Notes: generated from the sequence alone by a model not told the origin. A stretch of 37,911 nucleotides of DNA from Oscillospiraceae bacterium (GCA_017440525.1 JAFSHB010000022.1:1-37911); one strand, 5' to 3'. Positions 22,843 to 32,037 are shown, counted from the first letter of the stretch. A program made the numbers and translations.

Positions 22843-23640
22843 TCAGTTTTCCCGCAAAACACCTGCGAGAACATATCTGGCATCTTCGAACGCATACGAG
22901 CATGTGGAGAGCAGGATCAGCCGATCGTCCACAGTCGGCTGTGTCTGCGTCTTGATATCCGACCGCTCGATGCAGGCTTCGATCAGCTCAGCTCTGGCCA
23001 GCTCCGTGCGCGGGAGCTCGTAGAGCCGATCGTTGCTCTGTGTGACGAACCCGGCAAAAATATCGATCACAAAGTTTTTCTCCGGTGTCAGATAAAACAG
23101 GATGGGGTGGGCATCATAGTACGCTTGACTGGAGTACTCCGGCAGAGAGGAAAAGATCGATCCGTCCCGCAGATTGTGTCCATAGACGATGCTGCAGGCA
23201 TCCGTCATGGATGCGTCGCTGCGATGATCCAAAAACACGGTCCCGCCCGAATCTTTCCTTCCATCGATCATATGATCGAGGTAATAGAGGTTGTCCTCCC
23301 CCTGTACCACAGGATGATCGATCGGTGTATCGGGACAATGGATCCAGGCCACCACATCCTCATACTGCGCCTGCAAAGACGCCAGATCCACCGTGATCGG
23401 CGGTGCGGGCCAGACCGTCTCCTCACTTTTCTCCGGCAAAGCCCCCTCATGCTCCTGCTCCGTATCCTGCGGTGCCGCTTCCACCACACTGTGCGCCAGC
23501 TGTGCGTGGAACCGGTCCCGCTGCTCTTTTTCATGAAGGCAACGCACGATCTGCGCCAGAGAAAAGAGCAGCACCAACAGTGTAACGGCCATAGCGATAT
23601 GCAGAGGGATCCGCCGCAAAAAAGCGCGGTTTTTATTCAT
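22843..23640 (-). CDS. srtB: Class B sortase
   Basis: A 265-residue cysteine transpeptidase that links sorting-signal proteins to peptidoglycan. An N-terminal membrane anchor (about 12-33) is followed by a charged linker. The sortase B fold starts near residue 90 (VVAWIHCPDTPIDHPVVQGEDNLYYL). Catalytic residues are H155 (VYGHN), C247 (LLSTCSY) and R255 (EDARYV), in the order and spacing expected. The ATG at 23640 follows AAAGGAG, though 11 nt away. Its neighbours are an LCP protein upstream and a membrane phosphatase downstream. A protein with a PxTG-type C-terminus is encoded two genes upstream and is the likely substrate. Confidence 0.93.
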   Translation of the reverse strand: MNKNRAFLRRIPLHIAMAVTLLVLLFSLAQIVRCLHEKEQRDRFHAQLAHSVVEAAPQDTEQEHEGALPEKSEETVWPAPPITVDLASLQAQYEDVVAWIHCPDTPIDHPVVQGEDNLYYLDHMIDGRKDSGGTVFLDHRSDASMTDACSIVYGHNLRDGSIFSSLPEYSSQAYYDAHPILFYLTPEKNFVIDIFAGFVTQSNDRLYELPRTELARAELIEACIERSDIKTQTQPTVDDRLILLSTCSYAFEDARYVLAGVLREN

Positions 23641-23665
23641 AAGTCCGACCGCTCCTTTCGCGGAA

Positions 23666-23702
23666 CAAACGCCGCCCAACAAACTCCATTGGGCAGCGTT
23701 TG
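23666..23702 (-). other. Hairpin between LCP and sortase genes
   Basis: A 14-bp stem (23666-23679 with 23689-23702, one T-G wobble) has a 9-nt loop and lies in the 72-bp gap. It lacks a T-run on the minus strand, so it looks more like a processing, stability or partial attenuation element than a full terminator. Confidence 0.5.
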
Positions 23703-23712
23703 CAAGACTTTC

Positions 23713-24702
23713 TTATTTTGGTGCGTAGAACAGCTCCAGCACGAGCCGCTCCAGCGCCTCTTCATCGGGATAGAACTCCATATGCTTCTCACCCTTGCGG
23801 CTCTCGCCGGGAAGCACCTGCACATCGGCAAACGCATAATCACCGTAGCGGTCCAGCATGGAGGTGAGCACCGTGGAGGAGCAATCCGTCACGATATAGT
23901 CCGAGATCGCATCATAGGTCCTGGCCGCGATATCGGAGCTGCTCTCCCGCGCCACACGCAGCGCGTTGAAGAAGCCCTCGATGAAGGCCTGCTGACGCTC
24001 CATACGGGATGCATTGAGCTGGTCGCCCACGCCCTTTCGGAAACGGACGAAATCGATCGCCTGCTGACCATGCAGCGTCGTCTCACCCATAGGGATATCA
24101 GAGCCTGCGACGCTCATATCTTCATCGACGCAGACCTGCACACCGCCCACGGCATCATTGAGGATGGCGATGGCATCCATACGGAGCGCGGCATAATAAT
24201 CGATACTCACACCGTTCAAAAGCGTGCTGACCGCCTCACGGGTGTTCTCGCAGCTGTCCTCCAGACCGCTGCCATAGGTCTGCGCCAAAGCTAGCTGACC
24301 GTACACAGTACCCGCCTGCTTGCCGCCGATACCGAGGACCGGCATCTCGGTCATGGTATCACGGTCGATATTCAGCACACGGATGCAGGCATCGGCGTGG
24401 TCAAAGATCAAGAGCATGACCACATCGGCCTCACCGTCGTTGTTGTAAGAGGTGCTTGGCTCCACAGGGCCAAACTTATCGATGCCCATGATCAGCAGCA
24501 CATCCATGTCCTGCCGCGGGAAGTATTCCACGCCGTCATAGGTGACAGTCTTGGAGGCCACAGCCTGCTCCGTCTGCTGCGGACGGATGCTGCCGCGGAC
24601 GAGCTGCAGGATACTGAACAGCAGCACCGCGATCAGAAGGAACGCAAGGAGCACGATCAGGATGCTGTGGGTCTCTTTTCGCATCATTTGTCTCCTTCGC
24701 AT
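23713..24702 (-). CDS. LytR-CpsA-Psr (LCP) family wall-glycopolymer transferase
   Basis: A 329-residue membrane-anchored enzyme of the family that transfers undecaprenyl-linked wall teichoic acid or capsule chains to peptidoglycan. The membrane helix is at about 13-35. The LCP domain shows MDVLLIMGID (66-75), D93 in GEADVVMLL, the pyrophosphate-binding arginine in NIDRDTM (R114), YGSGLEDSCENTREAVSTLL, and the second arginine site FRKGVGDQLNASRMERQQ. There is no LytR_C domain. The ATG at 24702 follows TAGGAGGG. A second ATG five codons on also has a GGAG, so the start is slightly open. Inside an exopolysaccharide operon it probably ligates that polymer to the wall. Confidence 0.93.
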   Translation of the reverse strand: MRRRQMMRKETHSILIVLLAFLLIAVLLFSILQLVRGSIRPQQTEQAVASKTVTYDGVEYFPRQDMDVLLIMGIDKFGPVEPSTSYNNDGEADVVMLLIFDHADACIRVLNIDRDTMTEMPVLGIGGKQAGTVYGQLALAQTYGSGLEDSCENTREAVSTLLNGVSIDYYAALRMDAIAILNDAVGGVQVCVDEDMSVAGSDIPMGETTLHGQQAIDFVRFRKGVGDQLNASRMERQQAFIEGFFNALRVARESSSDIAARTYDAISDYIVTDCSSTVLTSMLDRYGDYAFADVQVLPGESRKGEKHMEFYPDEEALERLVLELFYAPK

Positions 24703-24721
24703 CAGCTTTCCCTCCTAACGA

Positions 24722-25552
24722 TCAGCCCTTGGCGCGCTTGCGCTCGATCACTGCCAGCGCCACCAGGAGCGCCACAGAGGCCGCAGCGACCGCAGACCAC
24801 AGAACGACATCGTTCCTGGCGGACAGACCGGTATCGGGAGCCTCAGCGGCATCGGCAGTCCCTTCGGGAACAAGGATCGCAACAGGGCAGAAATCCTCAT
24901 AGACCGTGCAGGTCAGCGAGCCCTTGGCATTGACCTCTACCTCCTCGATCATCTGCCACTTGCCGTTCTTATAGGCGATGACCTCCACATAGGAACCGGG
25001 CGCCAGCCCCAGATCGAAGTCCAGGCAGATGGTGGTCCCTTCGGGCTCCAGATACGCACGCAGAGGTTCGCACAGCACGGACACATCGAACAGGTCGCGG
25101 ACGACCATGTCCTGCACAGTCTTGCCCTCGCCCAGATGGGCGGCGATGGAGGCATCCAGCTCAGGGCAGTCGATAAAGCTCATGCCATTCTTCAGCAGCT
25201 CATCGTAGACCCACAGCAAGAGCTCTCTGGCCTCCTCGGGGATCTCGGGATCCGTTTCTGCTTCCGCAATGGGTGTGATGACCAGACACTTGTGGCCTTC
25301 ATCCACAGTCTCATGGATCGTGCCACGATCGATATAGATCACGCCGTCATCATAGTGGACCGTACCAATGACCTCACCATCAGACTCCACATAGCCAATG
25401 ATGATGCAGCCGTCATCGGCCTGCTCGCCGGTCAGCTCAGGCATGGGCTTATAGGTGATGCTGGGGACAAAATCGTCTTCCGCAGCCATCACAGGGCAGA
25501 ACAGTGCCGCACACAGCAGCAGGGTCAACATGATAGAAATAACTCTCTTCAT
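24722..25552 (-). CDS. Secreted protein with C-terminal PxTG sorting signal, probable sortase B substrate
   Basis: A 276-residue protein with a signal peptide (MKRVISIMLTLLLCAALFCPVMA, residues 1-23) and an acidic ectodomain of no recognised family. The C-terminus is a typical wall-sorting signal: APDTG (238-242), a hydrophobic stretch (about 249-271), then the charged tail ERKRAKG. The pentapeptide fits the [SNP]PxTG-like variants used by some clostridial class B sortases rather than LPxTG. The sortase B gene is two genes downstream in the same operon. The ATG at 25552 follows GGAGTGATCGAG. An alternative is a plain membrane-anchored protein, but motif, hydrophobic segment and basic tail together favour sorting. 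Confidence 0.8.
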   Translation of the reverse strand: MKRVISIMLTLLLCAALFCPVMAAEDDFVPSITYKPMPELTGEQADDGCIIIGYVESDGEVIGTVHYDDGVIYIDRGTIHETVDEGHKCLVITPIAEAETDPEIPEEARELLLWVYDELLKNGMSFIDCPELDASIAAHLGEGKTVQDMVVRDLFDVSVLCEPLRAYLEPEGTTICLDFDLGLAPGSYVEVIAYKNGKWQMIEEVEVNAKGSLTCTVYEDFCPVAILVPEGTADAAEAPDTGLSARNDVVLWSAVAAASVALLVALAVIERKRAKG

Positions 25553-25600
25553 CTCGATCACTCCAAATCTCACAAATTTATTTACACGCATCGCGTATAT

Positions 25601-26323
25601 CTACGAATGGGCCGGGATGGGGCACAAGATCTTCTGCCCCAATTCTCCGATCGTACTGAGCGCATCGCCGCCCAGTCTGCGGCATATCAGCTCGGCAGCC
25701 TTTCCAAGCTCAGGCGGCCGCTCCGTCAGATCGTGGCAGTCAGAGCCCAGAAGATGGATCTGCCCTTGCCGCAGCATCCGCAGCGCCATGGGCGCTGTTC
25801 GTCTGCGCAGGAAAAAGCCGGCGTTCGCCTGCAGGAGCAAAGGCCGCTCCAACAGCTTGCGAAGGACCTCCCCTGCCGAAAAGGCAGGAAGGTAACGCTC
25901 CACATGGGCCACGATCGGTCTTAGCCCCTGCTTGGATGGGAGCTCCTCCAGATCCCGCAGGATCTGACTGTCCCACCTTGTGGCAGGCAGCTCGATCAGG
26001 ATATAGTGCGTACCCTCGATACAAAGATCCTTCAACGCCTCGCAGTCACTCATACCACGGAAGTAGGATACTTCTGCGCCTAAGCAGAGCGCAGGCAGTC
26101 CGGCATCGGCGGGCATCGCCGCGCGAAGCTCTGCCATGGCCCGCTCCCGGACGGTCAGGAACCGATCGGGGTCGTCCCGGCGTGCGGAGAAGTGCGGTGT
26201 CAGCGCCACATGGCCCACGCCCTGCTCTGCCTCCAGACGGAGCATCGCAAGAGAGGTCTCCACATCAGGGCTCCCGTCATCGATATGAGGCAGGATGTGG
26301 GTATGCAGATCACTTACTATCAT
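25601..26323 (-). CDS. CpsB/CapC-family (PHP-type) tyrosine-protein phosphatase
   Basis: A 240-residue metal-dependent phosphatase of the PHP superfamily, like CpsB and YwqE, which removes phosphate from the tyrosine cluster of the partner BY-kinase. Metal ligands are visible in SDLHTHILPHIDDG (4-17), LTPHFS, GAEVSYF, IVAHVERY and LLGSDCHDL. The ATG at 26323 is 14 nt inside the 3' end of the upstream kinase gene and lacks its own strong ribosome site, so translation is probably coupled. Its placement right after the kinase is the classic capsule-regulation arrangement. The open frame extends further upstream, but that part is a shadow of the kinase gene. Confidence 0.93.
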   Translation of the reverse strand: MIVSDLHTHILPHIDDGSPDVETSLAMLRLEAEQGVGHVALTPHFSARRDDPDRFLTVRERAMAELRAAMPADAGLPALCLGAEVSYFRGMSDCEALKDLCIEGTHYILIELPATRWDSQILRDLEELPSKQGLRPIVAHVERYLPAFSAGEVLRKLLERPLLLQANAGFFLRRRTAPMALRMLRQGQIHLLGSDCHDLTERPPELGKAAELICRRLGGDALSTIGELGQKILCPIPAHS

Positions 26324-27881
26324 GGTTCTGCATGCATGATTCTGCATGGTTCTGCTCGGCCTGCTTCTCTTCCAGATAGCGGCCTTCATAGCGATGGTAA
26401 TATCTGCGGTAATAGCGCTTATAATAACGCTTGCCGTAGCCATAGCCGTTGGCGGAATCATGGGTGCAGTTATAGACCACGCCCAGGAGCTTTGCATCCA
26501 CGAATTCAAACTCGCGGACAGCGGCACTCAGCGCCACACGGTTGCCATAGTTCTGGCGGACCACCAGCAGCATGCCGTCGGTCTCCTGTGCCACAACCAT
26601 GGCGTCACTGACCTCTGCCACGGGGGGCAGATCCAGGATGATGTAGTCATATGCCTTGCGAAGGGCCGCCAGCATCTTGCTCATCCTTGCGGAGCTGAGC
26701 AGCTCGATGGGATTGGGCGGGTTGCGGCCTGCGGCGATCACGCTGAACGCATGCTCCGAGCCGGGGATCCCGCAGGGCTGGATCAGCTCCGCCACATTGC
26801 TCTGACCGGACAGGCAGTTGGACAGGCCGGGCATCTTTTCGATGGGGAGCTTCTCATTCAGGGAGGGACGACGCATGTCGCAGTCGATCAGGATCACCTT
26901 TTTATCCAACTGGGAGAGGAAGTAGGCAAGATTGGCAGAGGTCAGGCTCTTGCCCTCACCTGCCAGTGCGCTGGAGACACCGATCACACGGCAGTCGCTA
27001 TCATCGGTAAAGGAGAACTGCAGCTTGGTACGCAGCAGCTTATAGGCTTCCTTTGCCGCAAAGCTGATCTTTTCACCGATCAGCGGCACATCCTGCTTGT
27101 GTGCCTCCAGCGCCGGCTGCTTATGCTGTCTGTGCTGACCATAGCCGGAATAGTAATAGCCGCCCTTGCCGGTCGCCGCCATGTTGGGCACAGTGGCCAG
27201 GATGGGGTGGCGGCAACTGGTCGTCAGATCCTCTTCTGTCCGCACGGTCACATCCATCAGCTCCCGCAGAACGATCACCGCCACAGCGATCACAAAGCCC
27301 AACAGGAAGCCCAGAAGGGTGTTGGTGGTGATATTGGGTGCGCTGGGCACCACCGGCATCACAGCCGTGTCCACGATCTTGGCAGAAGTCCCCTCCACGA
27401 TGCTGGAGATACGCTTGGGCAGGATATAGGAGATCGCGTCGGCGATCTTCTCCGCCTCTTCGGGATCGGTGCTGGTCACCGTGACCTTGAAGATCTCAGT
27501 CTCATTGACGGCCTCTGCCTTCAGCATCTCCCGCACTTCCTTGTAGGTGCGGTCCACACCGGCATAGTCGATCACATCGTTGAGGGAGTTTCTTGTATCA
27601 AGGATGACGATGTAGGATTCCACCAGGCTCTTGGATGCCGTGATATCATTGGATGTGATGCTCACGGAGGTATCACCCAGAGAGAAGTTGTTGTTATTGA
27701 CATAGAACATGGCAGAAGACTCATACTTGGGGGTGATCACATACGCAGAGATCAAACACACCGCCACCGCGCTGACGATCGCCGCCAACGCGACCATCCA
27801 GCTTTTTTTCAGGACTTCGTTGACGAGCCGCCACATACTGACTTCCAAAAAGCCGTTGTTCTTTTCCATCTGTTCGTTCAT
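26310..27881 (-). CDS. Fused Wzz chain-length regulator and BY-family tyrosine kinase
   Basis: A 523-residue polysaccharide co-polymerase. The Wzz domain has membrane helices at about 28-50 and 183-205, with an extracytoplasmic loop between them. The C-terminal cytoplasmic BY-kinase has Walker A ALAGEGKSLTSANLA (near 305), Walker A' VILIDCDMRRP, Walker B YIILDLPPV, and a terminal cluster of ten tyrosines within about 27 residues (GYGYGKRYYKRYYRRYYHRY and on). In most Firmicutes these domains are two proteins (CpsC and CpsD); here they are one chain, as in proteobacterial Wzc. The ATG at 27881 follows GGAGGATAGG. Its phosphorylation state is expected to control polymer length and export, reset by the overlapping CpsB-type gene. 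Confidence 0.93.
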   Translation of the reverse strand: MNEQMEKNNGFLEVSMWRLVNEVLKKSWMVALAAIVSAVAVCLISAYVITPKYESSAMFYVNNNNFSLGDTSVSITSNDITASKSLVESYIVILDTRNSLNDVIDYAGVDRTYKEVREMLKAEAVNETEIFKVTVTSTDPEEAEKIADAISYILPKRISSIVEGTSAKIVDTAVMPVVPSAPNITTNTLLGFLLGFVIAVAVIVLRELMDVTVRTEEDLTTSCRHPILATVPNMAATGKGGYYYSGYGQHRQHKQPALEAHKQDVPLIGEKISFAAKEAYKLLRTKLQFSFTDDSDCRVIGVSSALAGEGKSLTSANLAYFLSQLDKKVILIDCDMRRPSLNEKLPIEKMPGLSNCLSGQSNVAELIQPCGIPGSEHAFSVIAAGRNPPNPIELLSSARMSKMLAALRKAYDYIILDLPPVAEVSDAMVVAQETDGMLLVVRQNYGNRVALSAAVREFEFVDAKLLGVVYNCTHDSANGYGYGKRYYKRYYRRYYHRYEGRYLEEKQAEQNHAESCMQNHDSK

Positions 27882-27897
27882 ATCCTATCCTCCGGCC

Positions 27898-29241
27898 TTA
27901 TAGATCAGACTGCTCAGGAGGCCTATCCTGAATAGCCTGTTGCTCCTGCTGTCCGTACATCCATCGCAGTCCCAGATAGACATACATCTGCAGCAGGAAG
28001 AAATCATCAAAAAACAGGGCATCGATCGCCAGCCACGGTGCGAACGCACCGACCACGACCAAGAGCCTATGGGACAATGGGATCTTCGTTCCCTTTATTT
28101 TTTTCGGGGCATCCATAAAGAAGCACCCCATCCAGACCAACAACACCAATGTGCCCAGCAGTCCCAGCTGGAACACCATCTGCAAAAGGGTATTGTGTGT
28201 ATATTTCTCACCAATGATGACCTTGGTATAGCCTTCGCCCAAAAACAGAGTCTTCCAGTTACGCAGGAGCTCCTGTATGTAATCCTTCCACACATCGGTA
28301 CGGCCTGTGGTAAAATCGGAGATGTTGGCACGGAAAGAGAACCGGGTCACAAAGACCTGGATCAGCTCGCGGAACATCTCGGAGGTGGCGATAAACACCG
28401 TCACCACCACAGCGGCCAGGATGAGCAGGAGCTTGAACGCACTTCTTCCCTGCAGCCGGAACAGCCCAACGATCCAAAGGAGCAGCAGCAGCACCGAGAT
28501 CAGCACAAAGGACTTGGATGCCGAAAGGAATCCGCAGTACAACAGCAGCACCTGCAGGATGAACAAAAACACGGATCTGGCTCCCTTTTTCTCCCGCAGC
28601 AGGCAGACCAGACCGCCGCCGAGGGCCGCCGTGATCTGGGCGGCATAGAAGTTGGCATCGCCATAAAAACCGCTTCGGCGTATGACCGTCAGCCATGCAT
28701 CGATGCGGATGAACTGTGCAAGTCCGTGGTAAGAGGCCAGGAACAATGCACACAGCGCCGCAAGGATGATACCCACGGAAAACGCGGCCACAGCCTGATA
28801 AAAATCGTATTTTTCCTGCTTCCACTCCTCCTTGACCACAGGGAACACCATGACCAGCATCAGGAATGCGACATAGTCAAAGGTCAGCGAAGTCCCATCC
28901 AGAAGCTTGGAAAACAAGGTCAAGACAGCCAATACCAATGCTGCGGCGATATGATACCGCTTGAAGCGGAACCGCTTTTTGAAGATACTGATGCCGCAGA
29001 CCAGCACGATCGCAAAGGTATAAAAAGAGAAGCTGTGGGGATCTGACCGAAGGATCGGGCTCCACGGCAGGAAGTACAAAAGAATCGGAAAGGACACATC
29101 CGAGATGCACGCATGGGCGATCAGGAGCATGAACGCAGCCAGACAGGCCAAGACCATCAGCGTACTGCCGCGGATATGCGCCAGACACAGCATCAGCGAC
29201 AGCAGGGCGCTCAGAAGCGACCGTTTCCCGGTCTCGGTCAT
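27898..29241 (-). CDS. O-antigen ligase/Wzy-type polysaccharide polymerase
   Basis: A 447-residue integral membrane protein with about ten to twelve hydrophobic helices. The long outer loop and the motif near residue 335 (LGEGYTKVIIGEKYTHNTLL) are the pattern of the Wzy_C/O-antigen ligase family, with arginine-containing FTTGRTDVWKDY just before it. Such enzymes join undecaprenyl-linked repeat units into chains outside the membrane. The ATG at 29241 follows GGGAGG. It lies between the glycosyltransferase and the chain-length kinase, as expected for a Wzx/Wzy pathway. In the absence of lipopolysaccharide a polymerase role is favoured over ligase. Confidence 0.88.
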   Translation of the reverse strand: MTETGKRSLLSALLSLMLCLAHIRGSTLMVLACLAAFMLLIAHACISDVSFPILLYFLPWSPILRSDPHSFSFYTFAIVLVCGISIFKKRFRFKRYHIAAALVLAVLTLFSKLLDGTSLTFDYVAFLMLVMVFPVVKEEWKQEKYDFYQAVAAFSVGIILAALCALFLASYHGLAQFIRIDAWLTVIRRSGFYGDANFYAAQITAALGGGLVCLLREKKGARSVFLFILQVLLLYCGFLSASKSFVLISVLLLLLWIVGLFRLQGRSAFKLLLILAAVVVTVFIATSEMFRELIQVFVTRFSFRANISDFTTGRTDVWKDYIQELLRNWKTLFLGEGYTKVIIGEKYTHNTLLQMVFQLGLLGTLVLLVWMGCFFMDAPKKIKGTKIPLSHRLLVVVGAFAPWLAIDALFFDDFFLLQMYVYLGLRWMYGQQEQQAIQDRPPEQSDL

Positions 29242-29265
29242 ATACAGCCGCCTCCCTTCCTAGCC

Positions 29266-30438
29266 TTACCCGATCAGTGCGGCAAACTGTGCGACGGCCT
29301 TTTCATTATCCATATGCAGAGCCGAAAGGGCTTGCGATCTATCATGGAGCTGTATGGGATCCTCCAGGAGCTCTGTGAGCTTCTGCGCCAGCCCTTCCAC
29401 ACTGTTGCCGCAGACCCAGCCAAAGCCGGTATCCGCGATCATCTCCACAGCAGAAGAAGTTTCTGTAGACAAGACAGGCGTACCGAGGCACGCGGCCTCA
29501 CCGATCACCAGCGGCGCGGCTTCGCTGACCGAGGGGATCAGCAAGAGGTCTGCCGCCTTCATATACCCATAAGGGACAGCAAGCTCTCCCAATAAGGTGA
29601 CTCGTTCTTCCAGCGCGAGCGCTTTGATCTTCTCTTCGATCAAAGGACGCCGGATGCCATCCCCGATCACATAGTAGTGATACGCCGCGACACGATCCGA
29701 CAGGGCCGCAAGAGCTTCGACAGCCCGCTCCACGCCCTTTTCCTTGCCGAACCGCGCCACCGTCAAGATATTGATGCGGTCACACGGCAGAGACACCATA
29801 TTTTCGGATACTCTGCGACATATACCATTATAATCCTGACAGTTGGAAACTACAACTGTTTTTTTCGCACTTTCAGGCAAAACTTTCAAAAAAGAAGCCC
29901 GACAGCCGTTGGAACAAGCCGCGATCATATCGAACTGTTCGTAATTGGAGCTGTTGTGGGCGTTGTCCGCACCACAGCGAACATAATCGCAGTGCAAAAA
30001 CGCGATCTTCTTCGGCGCATCCGTGTGGCGCAGCACGAAGTCATTGCAGCCGCCGTAAAAGGCCCGCTCCCCAGCATCGTGCAGATAGGACACCGCAACA
30101 TCAAAGCCCGTTATCTTCTTTTGACCAAGCGCCATCAGTCCTACCGCCGCAGGGCGGCCAAACAGCCGCGTGACAGCAGCGAAGAAGTTCCTCCCCAGCC
30201 ACAGGAGAGGTCTGCCCTTCACATCCTTGCCGCTCATCCCCAGAAAGCGATAGGCAGAGCGGACAGGCAGGATCTTCACATCCCCGGGGACCAGATCCAT
30301 CAGTGCGCCGGAAGGATCAAACAGCGCCAGAGTGATATCATAGCGGTCATGGATGCACCGGAGCAGATCCACCAGCGCCCGCTGGACACCGCCGATTCGA
30401 AGATCGTTGTTGACGATGAGTAGTTTTTTCACAGACAT
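29266..30438 (-). CDS. GT4-type glycosyltransferase
   Basis: A 390-residue GT-B fold glycosyltransferase. The N-terminal half starts KKLLIVNNDLRIGGVQRALVDL, with the G-G loop. The C-terminal nucleotide-sugar half has ILTVARFGKEKGVERAVEAL (224-243), YVIGDGIRRPLIEE, and the E-x7-E motif E306...E314 (SEAAPLVIGEAA), followed by GTPVLSTETSS. It is cytoplasmic and should add a sugar to the lipid-linked repeat unit. It is the only glycosyltransferase in this cluster. The start is open: the ATG at 30438 has AGGG directly against it, while the GTG two codons later (30432) is better spaced. It lies 6 bp after the flippase gene. Confidence 0.9.
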   Translation of the reverse strand: MSVKKLLIVNNDLRIGGVQRALVDLLRCIHDRYDITLALFDPSGALMDLVPGDVKILPVRSAYRFLGMSGKDVKGRPLLWLGRNFFAAVTRLFGRPAAVGLMALGQKKITGFDVAVSYLHDAGERAFYGGCNDFVLRHTDAPKKIAFLHCDYVRCGADNAHNSSNYEQFDMIAACSNGCRASFLKVLPESAKKTVVVSNCQDYNGICRRVSENMVSLPCDRINILTVARFGKEKGVERAVEALAALSDRVAAYHYYVIGDGIRRPLIEEKIKALALEERVTLLGELAVPYGYMKAADLLLIPSVSEAAPLVIGEAACLGTPVLSTETSSAVEMIADTGFGWVCGNSVEGLAQKLTELLEDPIQLHDRSQALSALHMDNEKAVAQFAALIG

Positions 30439-30444
30439 CCCTGC

Positions 30445-31971
30445 CTATCGGTCTTTTTTCAAATGGAGCTTCCGTGCCAAGGCGTGCAGGACTTCGCCAA
30501 ACTCCGCTGGATACATCACACGGCAAACTGCCAAGGCAAGGATCGCCGCCGCGAAAAACACCACGACGCCCCACATCCCCCAGACGATAAAGCTGGAGAT
30601 CGCTGCCTTTTGCAGCAGCAGCATCCCGGCCACACCGATGGAGACGATGGCAAGGACCGTCGCAAAGAACCGCAAAAGGGGCTTCCAGACCTTGCAATGC
30701 AGGATATGCACGGCACTGTAACGAATGTAAAAGATACCTTTGAAGATCGTAGCGACCAGCGTACCGATGGCAACACCGAGCAGCGGATCCCACCAGATCA
30801 GGACCAGCGATAAGCTGATATTGATCAGCGCTTCGCAGTAAGAGCCCCAGCGGCTCCGCTTGAGCTGATTGGCCGCGATCGGCAGTCCGGAGCAGGGCAA
30901 TACCAGACAATTGATCCCCTCCGACAGCAGGACCAATACGCCGAAGAGCGGATGGATATAATCCGCATCCGTCACACCGGCGGTGTAGAGCCGAATGAAC
31001 GGTACGATCAGGGCAATGGCAGCGCTGAACGATGTCACCGATACCAGCGTCAGCAGAGCCTTATAGTATCCGTACGAGCGGCACAGCCGATCTTGCTCCG
31101 ATCTTGCGATCATCTCACCGAAAGCCGCTTCCATACCGCCGGAGAAGGATCCCGCGATATTCCAAAGGCTGGTGGCGACCAAGCGATAGACAGAATAAAC
31201 TGCCACGATCTTCAGATCGGCCAAGAGCGTCAAAAGAACGATATCCGTATTGGTATGGAGGAAATAAGCGATATGCTGTCCAAAGCCTGCCCATTTTTGG
31301 TTCAGAGCTTCCCGGTCCTCCTGCGGCTTTAAGAGCTTATAATTCTTTTTTACATAGTAGGCATAGACCACAGGACGCACGATGAACACGATACTGCTCA
31401 CCAGCTTGACCGTCAGAACATCCGCGCCGCCGGTCGCCAAAAGGATGATGCACGCCGTATTGAGCAGGTTTGTGAGCGCCACTGTGAGCTCGGAAAGATA
31501 CTGCTTTTGGTCGGCATTCAGAAGCGTCAGATTCGGCAGACCGACCATATAGTTCGCGAAGGTAGAAAGGCTGATCGCCAGCACCAGACCGAATGTATAG
31601 CCTCTTCCAAAGGCCCGGATATCCGCAAGATCGTAGTAAAATACGGCCAGCACGAGCGTATAGACCGCAAATACGATGCCGATATTTCTGAAAAACCGTT
31701 TGATCTCACCCAGCACATTGGAGATCTTTTGGTCATTTTTCTCCGCCAAAGGACCGTAGAGCGCACCTCTGGCCACACTGCCGATCCCGCCTTCCAGCAG
31801 GGCGATATAAGAGAGGAACTGTGCGATAGAAGTCGTCGCGCCGTAGACCGTTGAGCCAAAGGCTCCGATCATCACGCGCGGGATCACGATCCCACAGACC
31901 GTCGCCAAGAGCTGGCGCAGGAACGTCATCACAATATTCATTTTTGCTCTGGACGATCTGTTTTTTTGCAT
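30445..31971 (-). CDS. Wzx-type polysaccharide flippase (MATE/PST exporter)
   Basis: A 508-residue membrane protein with about 14 hydrophobic helices. The N-terminal FLRQLLATVCGIVIPRVMIGAFGSTVYG and SIAQFLSYIALLEGGIGSVARGALYGPLA are typical of the PST branch. It should move undecaprenyl-linked oligosaccharide units to the outer face for the Wzy polymerase. Codon start 31971 (MQKNRSS) has only a weak ribosome site; M11 is an alternative. It follows the giant surface protein gene by 104 bp containing a strong hairpin, so it may be the first gene of the polysaccharide unit or be reached by read-through. Confidence 0.9.
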   Translation of the reverse strand: MQKNRSSRAKMNIVMTFLRQLLATVCGIVIPRVMIGAFGSTVYGATTSIAQFLSYIALLEGGIGSVARGALYGPLAEKNDQKISNVLGEIKRFFRNIGIVFAVYTLVLAVFYYDLADIRAFGRGYTFGLVLAISLSTFANYMVGLPNLTLLNADQKQYLSELTVALTNLLNTACIILLATGGADVLTVKLVSSIVFIVRPVVYAYYVKKNYKLLKPQEDREALNQKWAGFGQHIAYFLHTNTDIVLLTLLADLKIVAVYSVYRLVATSLWNIAGSFSGGMEAAFGEMIARSEQDRLCRSYGYYKALLTLVSVTSFSAAIALIVPFIRLYTAGVTDADYIHPLFGVLVLLSEGINCLVLPCSGLPIAANQLKRSRWGSYCEALINISLSLVLIWWDPLLGVAIGTLVATIFKGIFYIRYSAVHILHCKVWKPLLRFFATVLAIVSIGVAGMLLLQKAAISSFIVWGMWGVVVFFAAAILALAVCRVMYPAEFGEVLHALARKLHLKKDR

Positions 31972-32037
31972 ATCTAAATTTGCTTTCTGCTATTTTATAT
32001 CCACACACAAGGTGTTGTGTTCAAAGTCATGTTCGGA

